A DNA stretch of 64,000 nucleotides from Nodosilinea sp. FACHB-131. Lineage in GTDB: Bacteria; Cyanobacteriota; Cyanobacteriia; Phormidesmidales; Phormidesmidaceae. The notes under the pieces were generated by a model. It searched no databases. It saw only the letters and a list, made by a program, of their open reading frames with translations, and was not told the DNA's origin. The translations under genes and the position numbers were made by a program. The DNA lies in assembly GCF_014695395.1 (NCBI RefSeq), contig NZ_JACJOF010000022.1, forward strand, positions 1 to 64,000, read 5' to 3'. Every line of letters starts with the position of its first letter. The stretch's first letter is position 1. Positions 11,501 through 19,824 of this stretch are shown here, in pieces.

Positions 11501-12283
11501 CCCGCCAACCCGCCCGATCTGTCGGCACTAAGCAGTGCCTTTTCGGGCGGAGCTAGCAGCGTAGACATCACCTGGCTCAGCGCTGCTCCCCTGGAACCAA
11601 CCCCCCTAGGAGCCCACCGCCTGCAGGTCGAAGCCAAACTGGTGGATGAGGACAGCAGCTTAACGTCACTGCTGAGCTTCCCGACCGTTCCCGGAGAAAA
11701 TACCCTGCTCCAGGTGCCATCCTCTCCCTCTGCCGCTTTCAATACCCTCTGGCGAGAACCCGGCCCCAACGGCACGACCCGCTACACCCTGCGGCTGCGG
11801 CGAATCGACATCTCTGATGCCATCAGAGTTAGGGTGCTGCTCAACGACCCCCTGGGCCGGGCCAGCGAGGAAACCCTGACGGTGGCTCCCGTCGAACTCT
11901 TGCCGAAGCCCGTAATTTTGTCACCCCAGGTTACAGAGCTACGGAGTAATCGCTTCCAATTCAGCTTTCAAACCTCGGTTCCCCTGGAGACTAACCAGGG
12001 TCCCTACATCGTTGAGGCCACGCTACGCCCCGAGTTACAGATACCCCAAGGACAGCGCAGCCTTCTGGCCAGCACAGGTACAGAACTGGCCCTGAACAAG
12101 ATTCCGATTGAAAGTCAGAACGACAATCCCTGGAGCGATCGCGCCGCCATCCCCATGCGCCGCAGCCGCCCCGCCCGAGGTAATACTACGCTCACCCTCT
12201 ACATCAAGAGTCCCGGACAGTTGAGGGTGATACTCCGCTCCCCCGATGGCCGCACCGCCACCCACGGTAGGAGGTTGTCGTAG
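8600..12283 (+). CDS. Large fibronectin-III-like repeat protein (1227 aa), unknown function
   Basis: Not recognised by name. The ATG follows an AGGAGAG ribosome-binding site and lies 12 bases after the stop of the 2404-aa gene, so the two are almost certainly co-transcribed and probably coupled. There is no signal peptide and no transmembrane segment. Several stretches have the Trp/Tyr spacing of fibronectin type III modules, for example around residues 390-440 (VVRLSWDKIP then SYALARQQ), about 685-740 (ARLIWPTVAGATGYFIYMT) and about 980-1030 (VDITWLSAAPLEP). This suggests a multi-domain binding or scaffold protein. Similar composition and codon use to its neighbours point to a common history. 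Confidence 0.85.
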   Translation: MARIIDPDRLMLMGAVVDWSTVRRRQVQSPRAEAIAGQRNIFDWQGKITTRLVQLRWLVNPKEAGYPTEPFRVWRRPAIPMAKEREITPQVLNATGFRVITWDEPQAMIRARFDVLNINGLVYGYAGAPLTSALVGFAPLQPGTRTVKFSGPAVQSLVVSPSVNLLSLVGIKDDAANDDTWQLVETVGLPTGSSWNGVFDLDQPQGLVGNLMSPPQAALDRFRRGAPFYGWELEMAPGVTAPPWQLADPNALLTTLQDNLMDPLRQMIQTLPPRRHHTFELLQDLRLQGIGQPATTRFSPMQTLTLGAATDPLLSLMTGFGTALEDLDLPPLLDGQYFSDPLRSDVDYMVTARYEGGLSGRGRAVEYAAILFAPFIAGTPLPPTNLKASSDGLRAPNTVDQPWRGVVRLSWDKIPDNIPLRVSSYALARQQQVPAGGVVALMEPRQNDTALQPISATTSPEKEQTTGQIQALDETYPIASSASPNSLRYGVAHQDLFGVWSSWTVAGQNLQEPAVQKVTILSARLDMELPASGSICPATLVIDLSWDWSVRSLERLELVGRLYPQAKRGDNPPPGPLPGNLQKALGDAMAGLYSIIFGGSSSGTVPPGDTVNYLAEDGKTFLSGPSVLSGPRRYRIIITSFNLNFAATGHIGLALWVRGVEHRAPQRVGAWSSEPLVVSASDPRPPIIDIQHENVLLTSVADASGEHHARLIWPTVAGATGYFIYMTSEAKLRSDRNLPQPLLSQTLSERLVELRDAFGANPLACRQSFTRLNDQPITGTSTQITLPRGTKEIYLYIVMGISAGQVESDWPSLAEPLETRRRRPIAYAAPQIAAPAPPILEVRRLLDDSVTPPVYRAGVQIQTRPGAVVSQVDLHRVWVPEASLELDTMGPAVATITGSVASWMVSPTVSDAPGEAQPIGIVSGTDSPGGSWRPVFYRAVTWSVDDFTRGIYQGRSLPSAAQQLVLPPANPPDLSALSSAFSGGASSVDITWLSAAPLEPTPLGAHRLQVEAKLVDEDSSLTSLLSFPTVPGENTLLQVPSSPSAAFNTLWREPGPNGTTRYTLRLRRIDISDAIRVRVLLNDPLGRASEETLTVAPVELLPKPVILSPQVTELRSNRFQFSFQTSVPLETNQGPYIVEATLRPELQIPQGQRSLLASTGTELALNKIPIESQNDNPWSDRAAIPMRRSRPARGNTTLTLYIKSPGQLRVILRSPDGRTATHGRRLS

Positions 12284-12380
12284 TTGCACTGCGGCCAACA
12301 GCTAGAATCTAGCGGATTTTGCTGGGCCTGGTGCCGCGAATGCACCTTCCCAAAAGCACTCACCCCCAAAAACCCCACTC

Positions 12381-15300
12381 ATGGTCAACATCATTCCCCC
12401 CCAAACCATCCTCACCCCCGCTGGAGCTGCCGAAGAACTGCAGGCCGAGGGGCTTGATGCCCTGGGCTTGACGGTACCCAACCTGAGCCCTGCCTGGGCC
12501 GAGGCAACCCCCACTACGGGAGACTATGACGACACTGCCCTGACCCTGACGTTGACCAACGTGTTGGCTCCCTTTCGCGGCATTCGCACCTACGAACTCA
12601 CCCCCAGTTTCTGGAGCGACAGCAGCGGTGCTCCCCTACCCGGTCCGATTGCCGTCCTGAAGCTACATCCCGAAGCGGCTCGTCGGCTGGAACGGTTGGT
12701 AGCTGCCCGCTACGGCAATCCGGCAATCCGCCCGGTGCCCGTAGCGATGGTGCTGCAGGGTATTACGCCCCCCGCGTCTTTGCCGGTGCCCGACTGGTTT
12801 CTGGCCGGAGAACAGATGCTCGCGGGCACCGCCACCGTCTCCTTTCACGATGGCCGGGGCCTGCCCGTTGACCCTATTGCCGTAGCCGCTATGGCCCTCG
12901 ACCTGCTGACCTGGCGGCCGGCCCTGCAACTTGCCGCTGCCGGTGCCCCAGCCGTGGATCAACCCGGCGGATTGAACGGCATTGCCACTCTGGCCAACGG
13001 CATCCGTTGCCACGTGATTAACCCCCACGGCTGGGGCTATCAACCCACCCAACCCACCGGTCGCTTGAAGGTCATCGATGCAGGCAGCAGCGAAATCGCC
13101 CAGGTACCCGATGGCGGCCTGATTGATTGGCAGGCCGATCAGCGCCTGGGCCGCTCTGACACCGATGAAGCGGCCGATGAGGCCAAACCTCTCTACTGGG
13201 GCTGGGCCACCAACGGGGAGTTGACTCGGGAGCCACTGTCTCCGCCTGCCGGGGGTTCCCTGAGCCGGCAGTTTTTGCGGGTAATGGCGGTGGAACTCGA
13301 CTGGCATCTGCTGGGCAACCGCAGCGACAGTCCAGTGGCCACTATTCCCCCCGACGACGGCACCACTCCCGACTTTTTACTGCCCACAGTACGGCCTGCT
13401 GTGCCCAACTTTGACTACCTGGCGGATGGCATGGATGTGCTGGGAGCCACTGCCGAAATTGCCGCCGGGTTTCCAGCTCCATCTCGGGCTGGAGTCTTTG
13501 CCCTGGCAGTTTCTCCCGCCCTTGACCAATCCCTGGCCGTCCCTGGTGGAACAGGGGGCATAGGTCGTTGGCCAACGTTCCCACCGCCCAACACCAACGC
13601 CGCCCTGCCCGCTAATCTTGACCCCATTGCCGTCCTCACCGGCACCTGGCGAGACGGCGGTGATGGTCCGGAGGCCGATCTGGATGTGATTCTCACCCTC
13701 CCCGCCAATACCCTGCCGGAGGGCACTCACCTGCGTATCTATCCCCGTCGCTTTCTCGAAATTCAGGCCATCAGTGGTGAGCAGCCCTCCTTTGTGCGGG
13801 CCGATGGCGGTGCGGCTCTTGCTGTTTCTGGCACCCCTATCCAGGTGCTCCTGACGAATCCGTTTAACCTGGAACCCGCCGAAGCCAAACCTAACTCCGC
13901 CCGGTTAGACATAGACCTGGTGCTGACCAGCCGCACCGGCCAGCGACGGTTGTTTTCCGTAGTCAGCGTCACTCTGACGGACCCACCCGCTCCGTGGACC
14001 AGCAATCTGGGCACTTTTGGCGGCTTGGAGCTACTGAATCAACCCGCATTCACGGCTCTGTTTAGCGCCTTCAGCACCCGCGCCGTTGCCCCTACTCCGC
14101 TGTTTGGCATTCCCCGCACCTTCGTCCCCCCTTCGGGTGATCCAGCTAACATCGCAGACCTGGCTCGCCGTTTAGCCAGCGAAACCCAACCCCGCCAGGG
14201 GCCCAGACTACCCACCCAGGCTCGGTTCGAAACCATTCTGGCCCTAGGCACTTCCCCCGCAGTCGATGCTCAGCTTGACTGGCAGGCGGTGCTGACCGGG
14301 GCCCGCTGGCAGTGGGAAAGCCGCTGTTCCCATCCAGAACTGGGCAATCCTGGTAATCCTGCCGGACCCGATGTCCATGCCACCGGCATTCGAGCCGATG
14401 GTCGACTGGCCTACGATCTGGCCCTCCACGCCCTAAAACGATCTCAGGCAATAATTCCCACCGCCCCCGATTCCCCCGGTTGGATTGTTACCGCCGGGGG
14501 CGACAACTGGAATGCCCCCCCGGCCGACACCATCGGCACGGTAGCCGCCGCTATGCTGGAAACCATTGCCCCCTTCACCGACACGCCGGAATTAGGCTTG
14601 GGTTTCATTCCTATCCCTCAGCCCGGTGACTCGGTACAGAACACCGTCAACCAGATTGCCAATGACCTTGGGCTGACTCCGCCCACCGTAACCGTGGGCA
14701 ACGAAGAAGAGATTCGCCCCCGGGTGCAGCGGGAAATCATTACCGCCAAGTTCGGCCAGCGGGATGCGCTCTGGGCTTTGCGTCGGGCTCTGGGGCAGGC
14801 GCGGGAATTCATCTATATTGAAAGCCCCATGTTTGCCAGCACGGCTCGATCCGATGGGCCTCCTCTGGCCCACGAAATTGACCTGGTGGAGGTCATCCGT
14901 CAGGGACTACAGGACAATTCCCGCCTGAAAGTGATCCTTTGCCTGCCGCGACTGCCCGATTTCGATTCCGCCCGAGCCAACTGGGTGCGCACTGCCCTGG
15001 CCCATCGCCGAGAAGCCATTGAAACGCTAACGACTCAAGCCCAGCAGCGGGTAGCGGCGTTTCACCCCATCGGCTTTCCGGGGCGCTCGGCGGTCCTGCG
15101 CTCGACGACCGTGATTGTGGACGATATCTGGTGCCTGGTGGGAACCAGTCACTTTCGGCGGCGGGGCATGACCTTCGACGGCGGGGTGGATGTGGTGAGT
15201 ATGGATCGCTCGATTGCTGAGGGATATTCCGCTGGCATCAGCCGTTTTCGGCAGGAACTGATGGCGGCCAAGCTGGGCATCGATGTGCCCACTGTCCCGG

Positions 15301-15527
15301 ATCTGGCCTCGGCTCTGTGGCTGCGCCTGCAGCAGCCGGAAGCCGCCTTTGACGCCGTTGTCGATCTCCTGCGACAGGGTGGATTGGGACGGTGTACTCC
15401 AATCTGGGTCGGTCCCAATGATACAACCGTCATTCCTCAAGACGCTGATGTGGCTGACCCTGATGGGGTGGATGAGGACGGTAGTAATCTGCTGGCTCTG
15501 TTGGGACAACTGCTCCTGGAGGGGTAG
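12381..15527 (+). CDS. Large protein with degenerate phospholipase-D-like C-terminus (1048 aa)
   Basis: Third gene of the tandem set, 97 bases after the second, with no good Shine-Dalgarno before the ATG. Residues 1 to about 780 are beta-rich and unrecognised. Residues about 783-990 resemble a PLD/Cls-like lobe: FIYIESPMF corresponds to the usual IEN-x-YF strand, and VIVDDIWCLVGTSHFRRRG matches the strand and GS-x-N loop after an HKD motif. At the HxKxxxxD position (about residue 907) the sequence is R-S-T-T-V-I-V-D, so the catalytic His and Lys are replaced by Arg and Thr and only the Asp remains. No second HKD is evident. It is therefore probably not an active phosphodiesterase, but a binding or structural derivative. 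No signal peptide is visible. Confidence 0.85.
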   Translation: MVNIIPPQTILTPAGAAEELQAEGLDALGLTVPNLSPAWAEATPTTGDYDDTALTLTLTNVLAPFRGIRTYELTPSFWSDSSGAPLPGPIAVLKLHPEAARRLERLVAARYGNPAIRPVPVAMVLQGITPPASLPVPDWFLAGEQMLAGTATVSFHDGRGLPVDPIAVAAMALDLLTWRPALQLAAAGAPAVDQPGGLNGIATLANGIRCHVINPHGWGYQPTQPTGRLKVIDAGSSEIAQVPDGGLIDWQADQRLGRSDTDEAADEAKPLYWGWATNGELTREPLSPPAGGSLSRQFLRVMAVELDWHLLGNRSDSPVATIPPDDGTTPDFLLPTVRPAVPNFDYLADGMDVLGATAEIAAGFPAPSRAGVFALAVSPALDQSLAVPGGTGGIGRWPTFPPPNTNAALPANLDPIAVLTGTWRDGGDGPEADLDVILTLPANTLPEGTHLRIYPRRFLEIQAISGEQPSFVRADGGAALAVSGTPIQVLLTNPFNLEPAEAKPNSARLDIDLVLTSRTGQRRLFSVVSVTLTDPPAPWTSNLGTFGGLELLNQPAFTALFSAFSTRAVAPTPLFGIPRTFVPPSGDPANIADLARRLASETQPRQGPRLPTQARFETILALGTSPAVDAQLDWQAVLTGARWQWESRCSHPELGNPGNPAGPDVHATGIRADGRLAYDLALHALKRSQAIIPTAPDSPGWIVTAGGDNWNAPPADTIGTVAAAMLETIAPFTDTPELGLGFIPIPQPGDSVQNTVNQIANDLGLTPPTVTVGNEEEIRPRVQREIITAKFGQRDALWALRRALGQAREFIYIESPMFASTARSDGPPLAHEIDLVEVIRQGLQDNSRLKVILCLPRLPDFDSARANWVRTALAHRREAIETLTTQAQQRVAAFHPIGFPGRSAVLRSTTVIVDDIWCLVGTSHFRRRGMTFDGGVDVVSMDRSIAEGYSAGISRFRQELMAAKLGIDVPTVPDLASALWLRLQQPEAAFDAVVDLLRQGGLGRCTPIWVGPNDTTVIPQDADVADPDGVDEDGSNLLALLGQLLLEG

Positions 15528-15541
15528 AACCTGAGTAACTG

Positions 15542-15563
15542 AGAATTCTAATTTTAGGATTCT
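15542..15563. terminator. Weak hairpin between convergent genes
   Basis: AGAATTCTAA and TTAGGATTCT form an imperfect stem with a very short loop between the end of the 1048-aa gene and the end of moaE. A long T-run is absent, so terminator activity for either side is only plausible. Confidence 0.4.
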
Positions 15564-15586
15564 AATGCTTGGGGAAACTTACTTTC

Positions 15587-16051
15587 CTATTCACAGCTGC
15601 CAATACTCACCCAGCTGGTAGAGCCATCTACCCATATCTCTTTCTTCCAAATCGGGGCGTTGTGTTTGAGGGTGTCGATCGCATACTGGCAGGCCGCAAA
15701 CGCCTCAGCCCGGTGGGGGCAGCCCACCGCTACCAGCACGCTGATGTCGCCCACGGCCAGTTTGCCAGTGCGGTGGTGAATCACTACGCGGGTGGCATCG
15801 GCCCAGGTGTCGCGAATTTGGACAGCGATCTGCTTAAACACTTCCAGAGCCATGGGTTCATAGGCCTGGTATTCCAACGCCACAACGGCTTTGCCCTCGC
15901 TGTTGTTGCGCACCATGCCGCTCATCACCACCACGGCACCGTTGGCGGGGTCATCGGCCAGACCATAGACCTCGTCGAGGGACAGAGGGGCAAAGGTCAC
16001 CCGCAGGCTGTCAGCGGGTGCTACCACAGATTTCGGCGTAGCAAGCGGCAT
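15587..16051 (-). CDS. moaE: Molybdopterin synthase catalytic subunit MoaE
   Basis: MoaE, with MoaD-thiocarboxylate, inserts the two dithiolene sulfurs into precursor Z to give molybdopterin in the cytoplasm. At 154 aa it has normal length. The family signatures are present: GAVVVMSGMVRNN near the N-terminus, LEYQAYEPMA, VGCPHRAEAF and the C-terminal HNAPIWKKE with the active-site lysines. moaD is not adjacent. It converges with the giant-protein operon and diverges from the ydcF-like gene. Confidence 0.96.
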   Translation of the reverse strand: MPLATPKSVVAPADSLRVTFAPLSLDEVYGLADDPANGAVVVMSGMVRNNSEGKAVVALEYQAYEPMALEVFKQIAVQIRDTWADATRVVIHHRTGKLAVGDISVLVAVGCPHRAEAFAACQYAIDTLKHNAPIWKKEIWVDGSTSWVSIGSCE

Positions 16052-16256
16052 AAAGAATTCATAAATAACAACAGAGACGGCACCGGCTTAACAAAAATTC
16101 GTCTACCGTAGCTGTCGGTTACAGTGTGCAGCCATCCTAAGCAGGGCAGCCAATCGGGGCGGGCCATCCAGTATTGGGGCCGACATCCCCTGCGGCCAAT
16201 GACTTGCATTATAGGGTGGGCATCCTTGCATCTACAGTCTAAGCCGGAGGTATACC

Positions 16257-17018
16257 GTGGTTGATCTATCGGCCTGTCACATTACAGCAGCGGGTGACTT
16301 GACGCGATCGCTCTGGCGACTGCTCAATCTGCTCCTACAGCCAACCCTCATCCTGCCAATCCTGGCTGTGATGGTTGCCGCCCCCTGGATCGTGCGCCCC
16401 CGTCGGTGGAAGCGCCGGATTAGTCTGGCCGGGGTGCTGCTGGTGCTGCTCTATAGTCTGAGCCTATCTCCCCTAGGGACTCAGCTGGGTGGGAAAGGAC
16501 TGGCGCTGCTGATTCCCCAAGATGGCGGCCAGCCTGCCGATGCCATTGTGGTGCTAGGGCGCGGGGCAGACTTTCGCCCCAGTCGGGTACAGGTGGCCGC
16601 CGAGCTGTGGCGACAGCAGCGGGCACCCCTAATCTTTGCCAGCGGTCGCAGCGACGCCACCGAAATTGGCCAACTGCTAGAGGCGGCTGGGCTGCCAGCA
16701 GAGGCGATTGACGGCGAACCCTGCTCGGCCACCACTAACGAAAACGCTTTATTTACAGCGGCACTGCTGCAACCTCAGGGCATTCGACGGCTCATTTTGG
16801 TCACCGACCCACCCCATATGGCGCGATCGCTGCTCACCTTCCGCAGCTTGGGATTCGAGGTCACGCCCCACCCCAGCCCCGTTCCACAAAGTCTAGACAA
16901 TCGCAAACGCCAGTTTCTAGTACTGCGAGAATGGGCCGGACTGATCGGCTACGGCGTGATGGGCCGATATTTTGCGCGAGAAACGGGGGAGCCGGGGTTT
17001 GGGGTGAGGGCTGGGTAG
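16257..17018 (+). CDS. YdcF/DUF218-family membrane protein
   Basis: 253 aa with two hydrophobic segments near the N-terminus (about residues 20-45 and 52-70) followed by a DUF218/YdcF/SanA domain: DAIVVLGRGADFRPSR, the conserved SATTNENA motif and LILVTDPPHMARS. Members of this family are linked to cell-envelope integrity, but the substrate is not established. The start is GTG at 16257, supported by a GGAGG sequence seven bases upstream. The 3' end runs into a G-rich tandem repeat. Confidence 0.85.
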   Translation: MVDLSACHITAAGDLTRSLWRLLNLLLQPTLILPILAVMVAAPWIVRPRRWKRRISLAGVLLVLLYSLSLSPLGTQLGGKGLALLIPQDGGQPADAIVVLGRGADFRPSRVQVAAELWRQQRAPLIFASGRSDATEIGQLLEAAGLPAEAIDGEPCSATTNENALFTAALLQPQGIRRLILVTDPPHMARSLLTFRSLGFEVTPHPSPVPQSLDNRKRQFLVLREWAGLIGYGVMGRYFARETGEPGFGVRAG

Positions 17019-17066
17019 GTGAGTGGGCGGGTAGGTGAGTGGGCGGGTGGATGGGTGGATGGGTGG
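17016..17066. repeat. G-rich short tandem repeat (GGGTGGAT/GGGTAGGTGAGT type)
   Basis: Degenerate tandem copies of GGGTAGGTGAGTGGGCG and GGGTGGAT run from the stop codon of the ydcF-like gene toward the end of pyrB. Related arrays occur at 53325-53434 and, within a reading frame, at about 61850-61906. Confidence 0.75.
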
Positions 17067-17088
17067 TTGTCACCTTGCCCATCTACTC

Positions 17089-18099
17089 TCATCCCCCCTT
17101 GTCCCCTACTCCCATTAGGTACAGCAGCGCCATGCGTACGGCGACGCCGCTAGTAACTTGATCGCTGATTAGACTTAGGGCGGGGTCATCCATCAGGTCA
17201 GAGCTGATTTCGACGCCACGGTTGACGGGGCCGGGGTGGAGAACTTTGACGGTGGGTTGACAGGATTGGATGCGATCGCGCGTCACTCCAAACCCCTGAT
17301 GATATTCCCGCAGGCTGGGCAGCAGGTGCTGGGCCATGCGCTCTTTTTGCAGGCGCAGGGTCATGACAAAGTCAGCTCCGTCTAGGGCTGGGGCCAGGGT
17401 GCTGTGCTGCACGATGGCGCGGGGAATGTCGATGGGCGACTGGGTAATGAAGGCATCGGCAAAACCGGGAGGTAGCAGGGTGGGTGGGGCCGCCAGGTGG
17501 ACCTCAGCACCGCAGGCCGTTAAACACCAGAGGTTCGAGCGAGCGACGCGGGAGTGGAGGATATCACCGACTAGGGCAATTTTCTTGCCTGCCACCAGCG
17601 ATGCCGTCGGTTGTTCCGGATCAAGGGTCAGCCCCAGCGTGAATAGATCGAGCAGGGCTTGGGATGGGTGGGCATGGAGCCCGTCGCCGCCATTGAGCAC
17701 GCCGACCCCAGTGTTTAGCCGGTCCATTTCGGCGGCGATCGCCCCTGGCACCCCCGCCTCCTGGTGGCGAATCACCATTAAGTTAGTGCCCATGGCCAGG
17801 TAGGTCTTGGCGGTATCTAGAATGGTCTCACCCTTAGTGAGCGACGAGGTACCGGGGGCAAAGTTGAGCACATCCGCTGACAGGCGCTTGGCTGCTAGCT
17901 CAAAGCTGCTGCGGGTGCGAGTTGAGGGTTCAAAAAACATGTTGGTGACCACCAACCCCTGCAGGGCAGGCACCTTACGAGTGCGGCGCGACAGCACCTG
18001 CCAAAAGCTCACCGCCGTCTCCATCACCGTTTCAAACTCCGCCGCCGTAAAATCAGCCAGCGACAGCACATGTCGTCGATTCCAGGAAGCACTTGCCAT
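17089..18099 (-). CDS. pyrB: Aspartate carbamoyltransferase PyrB
   Basis: Catalyses carbamoyl phosphate + aspartate to N-carbamoylaspartate, the second step of pyrimidine synthesis. The carbamoyl-phosphate loop [13 protein letters not shown] is intact, as are [24 protein letters not shown] and [12 protein letters not shown] choose the ATG at 18099 (336 aa), which gives the usual N-terminus [10 protein letters not shown]; a longer open frame to 18375 has no homology. This start shares bases with the start of the divergent lipoprotein gene. No pyrI-like regulatory gene is adjacent. Confidence 0.96.
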   Translation of the reverse strand: MASASWNRRHVLSLADFTAAEFETVMETAVSFWQVLSRRTRKVPALQGLVVTNMFFEPSTRTRSSFELAAKRLSADVLNFAPGTSSLTKGETILDTAKTYLAMGTNLMVIRHQEAGVPGAIAAEMDRLNTGVGVLNGGDGLHAHPSQALLDLFTLGLTLDPEQPTASLVAGKKIALVGDILHSRVARSNLWCLTACGAEVHLAAPPTLLPPGFADAFITQSPIDIPRAIVQHSTLAPALDGADFVMTLRLQKERMAQHLLPSLREYHQGFGVTRDRIQSCQPTVKVLHPGPVNRGVEISSDLMDDPALSLISDQVTSGVAVRMALLYLMGVGDKGG

Positions 18100-18754
18100 G
18101 GTCCGTTGTCTCAACCTTGAATACCGTCCCCACCATACCTGGCTCAGAGCCTCCGGGATAATCTCCGGGGTGATTTCCCTGGCGCTGCTGGGTCTGCTGG
18201 GAGGTTGCGCTAGGGATGAGGTTGGGTCAGAAATGGCCCAGCCAGCCCCTACCCAGCCATCTACCGCCACCGCTAGCTCCAGCGAAGCACTGGGCGAAGA
18301 ACCCTCAGGCCCGATGACAACCTTGCCTGACCCCACCAATGCTCTGGTCGCCGCCAATCGCCTGATGCAGGCCAAGGCCCGGCGGCTGGTAGTGCCTGCC
18401 GACCCAGTCGCCGTTGACCTCTACACCCTCGACAATCGCTGCGAGGGCTATCAAACAGAGCCTATCCAGGTGCCCCGCCTTCAGAGCATGGAGAATACCG
18501 TTGCCCTGATTATGGCGGAGCAAAGAATTTCAGAACTGACGCTTTCGGGCTACCGCACTAGCTTTGACCCAGAAACCAGCACCGTTACCATCGACCTGCG
18601 AGTAGCTCGCGACTCGCGTCGGGTGCTGCAATCGCTATCGGTGTGCGAGCAAAAAGCCCTGCTGGGCAGCCTGCGAGAAACCTTGATCAATCAGCCCGAT
18701 TGGAAAATTGAGGCTGTGACATTCACCAACCGGGGTAATCCCCTGGTGCTGTAA
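18098..18754 (+). CDS. Lipoprotein, possibly GerMN-like (218 aa)
   Basis: The ATG at 18098 is preceded by AGGAAG at a usable distance and begins a lipoprotein signal: basic N-region, hydrophobic core and lipobox LLGGC ending at about residue 37. A Thr/Ser/Pro/Ala linker follows, then a globular domain ([18 protein letters not shown] onward) whose layout resembles GerMN domains; that match is weak. Its start codon overlaps the divergent pyrB start in a CCATGG palindrome. Probably anchored on the periplasmic face of a membrane. Confidence 0.75.
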   Translation: MVRCLNLEYRPHHTWLRASGIISGVISLALLGLLGGCARDEVGSEMAQPAPTQPSTATASSSEALGEEPSGPMTTLPDPTNALVAANRLMQAKARRLVVPADPVAVDLYTLDNRCEGYQTEPIQVPRLQSMENTVALIMAEQRISELTLSGYRTSFDPETSTVTIDLRVARDSRRVLQSLSVCEQKALLGSLRETLINQPDWKIEAVTFTNRGNPLVL

Positions 18755-19085
18755 ACCTATAACAAAGCACAAAAGATTGAGCACAAATGGATGGAAACAC
18801 CTAACGAGCTCAACCTATGACACTCCGGATCGTCCTAACCCGTCTGTCATAGCCGCGTTTGATACAGTCAAAACTCCTGTTCTGCCGTTGCTAGGTTTGA
18901 TACTGCACCAACGAGATCGCGTCTTTTAAGAGAATTTTGGTAGAGAAGTTTCCTTAACCCAAGCTGACGTTTTCATCAGCATTAAAACTTTAAAGTCTCA
19001 TACCTAAGCTGGTTGTGGCACCCATCATATTCTCCTGATATCAATTGTTTTAGCAATATCGTATCGGTGACTAAAAGATTAAAAC
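18755..19085. other. Intergenic region, no gene seen
   Basis: No reading frame of interest. An inverted repeat CTATGACA (18815-18822) / TGTCATAG (18845-18852) lies 60 bases after the lipoprotein stop and may form a terminator-like hairpin without a clear T-run. It separates two genes whose 3' ends face each other. Confidence 0.5.
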
Positions 19086-19604
19086 CTAGGCAGGTTCAGA
19101 GGATTTGGATAAGAGTTCAACCTCTAGGCTGCTGTCGTTGGGTACTACCATAGTTGGGCAAGGGGCATGCTTTGCCACATAGTCACTTACGCTACCCGAA
19201 GCAAGCTTCTTCAAGCCCTTTTTGCCGCTGTTGCCCATCACAATTACATCGGCGGCCCAGGTTTTAGCGAGATGGCAGATAAAGGAACCAGGGTCAGCCA
19301 TTTCGCAGACAAAATTTGCTGATACATTGCGGTTTAGAGCCTCAGCGCGCAGATGTTCCAGCCATTGTCGGACCTCCTGAACTTGCTGTAGCTGGGCAGT
19401 TTCCTCGTCGTGCTGCATATTGGCAGAGGTTTGCAGACCGACTCCAGCATCAATTAGCTTCCCCAGGTTGTCGGTTTTGACATCAAGGCTGTGAACCAGC
19501 TGCAGCTCCCCCTGAGAAGACTGGGCTAGTTCTAGGGCATAGTCGAAGACGCGGTCGGAGGCGGCAGTGCGATCGAGGGCTACCAGAATTTTTTGATAGC
19601 TCAT
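19086..19604 (-). CDS. Universal stress protein, ATP-binding type
   Basis: 172-aa single UspA domain. The N-terminus YQKILVALDRT is typical, and the C-terminal ATP-binding signature G-x2-G-x9-G-S is intact (GNSGKKGLKKLASGSVSDYV). The start is preceded by an AGGAGG-type sequence. A second, more divergent Usp-like gene lies about 220 bases upstream on the same strand. Cytoplasmic; the stress that induces it cannot be told from sequence. Confidence 0.92.
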   Translation of the reverse strand: MSYQKILVALDRTAASDRVFDYALELAQSSQGELQLVHSLDVKTDNLGKLIDAGVGLQTSANMQHDEETAQLQQVQEVRQWLEHLRAEALNRNVSANFVCEMADPGSFICHLAKTWAADVIVMGNSGKKGLKKLASGSVSDYVAKHAPCPTMVVPNDSSLEVELLSKSSEPA

Positions 19605-19824
19605 AGTTTCCTCCTTAAGTAGAGTTGGCTAAATTGCTCGAAGTGTTTGATGGGATTACTCAAAGGGGTGGCAGCAAGCGCGATCGCCCATTACCACCCA
19701 CCGGCAGACTGAGGTTACAACACCTAGACCAGAGGTTTTGCAGGACCGCGATGATCCGACAAAGCATGACGCACTACCGTTTGAGAGGCTGACACCTGCT
19801 GATCCAGGCCGGAAGGCGGTCGAT

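Noticed and set aside
1373-15527. Prophage or contractile injection system
   Set aside because: No sheath, tube, baseplate, capsid or terminase genes are recognisable and none flanks the set.
17089-18375. 428-aa form of PyrB
   Set aside because: The extra N-terminal part lacks homology and is antisense to the lipoprotein gene; ATG 18099 gives the family's normal start.
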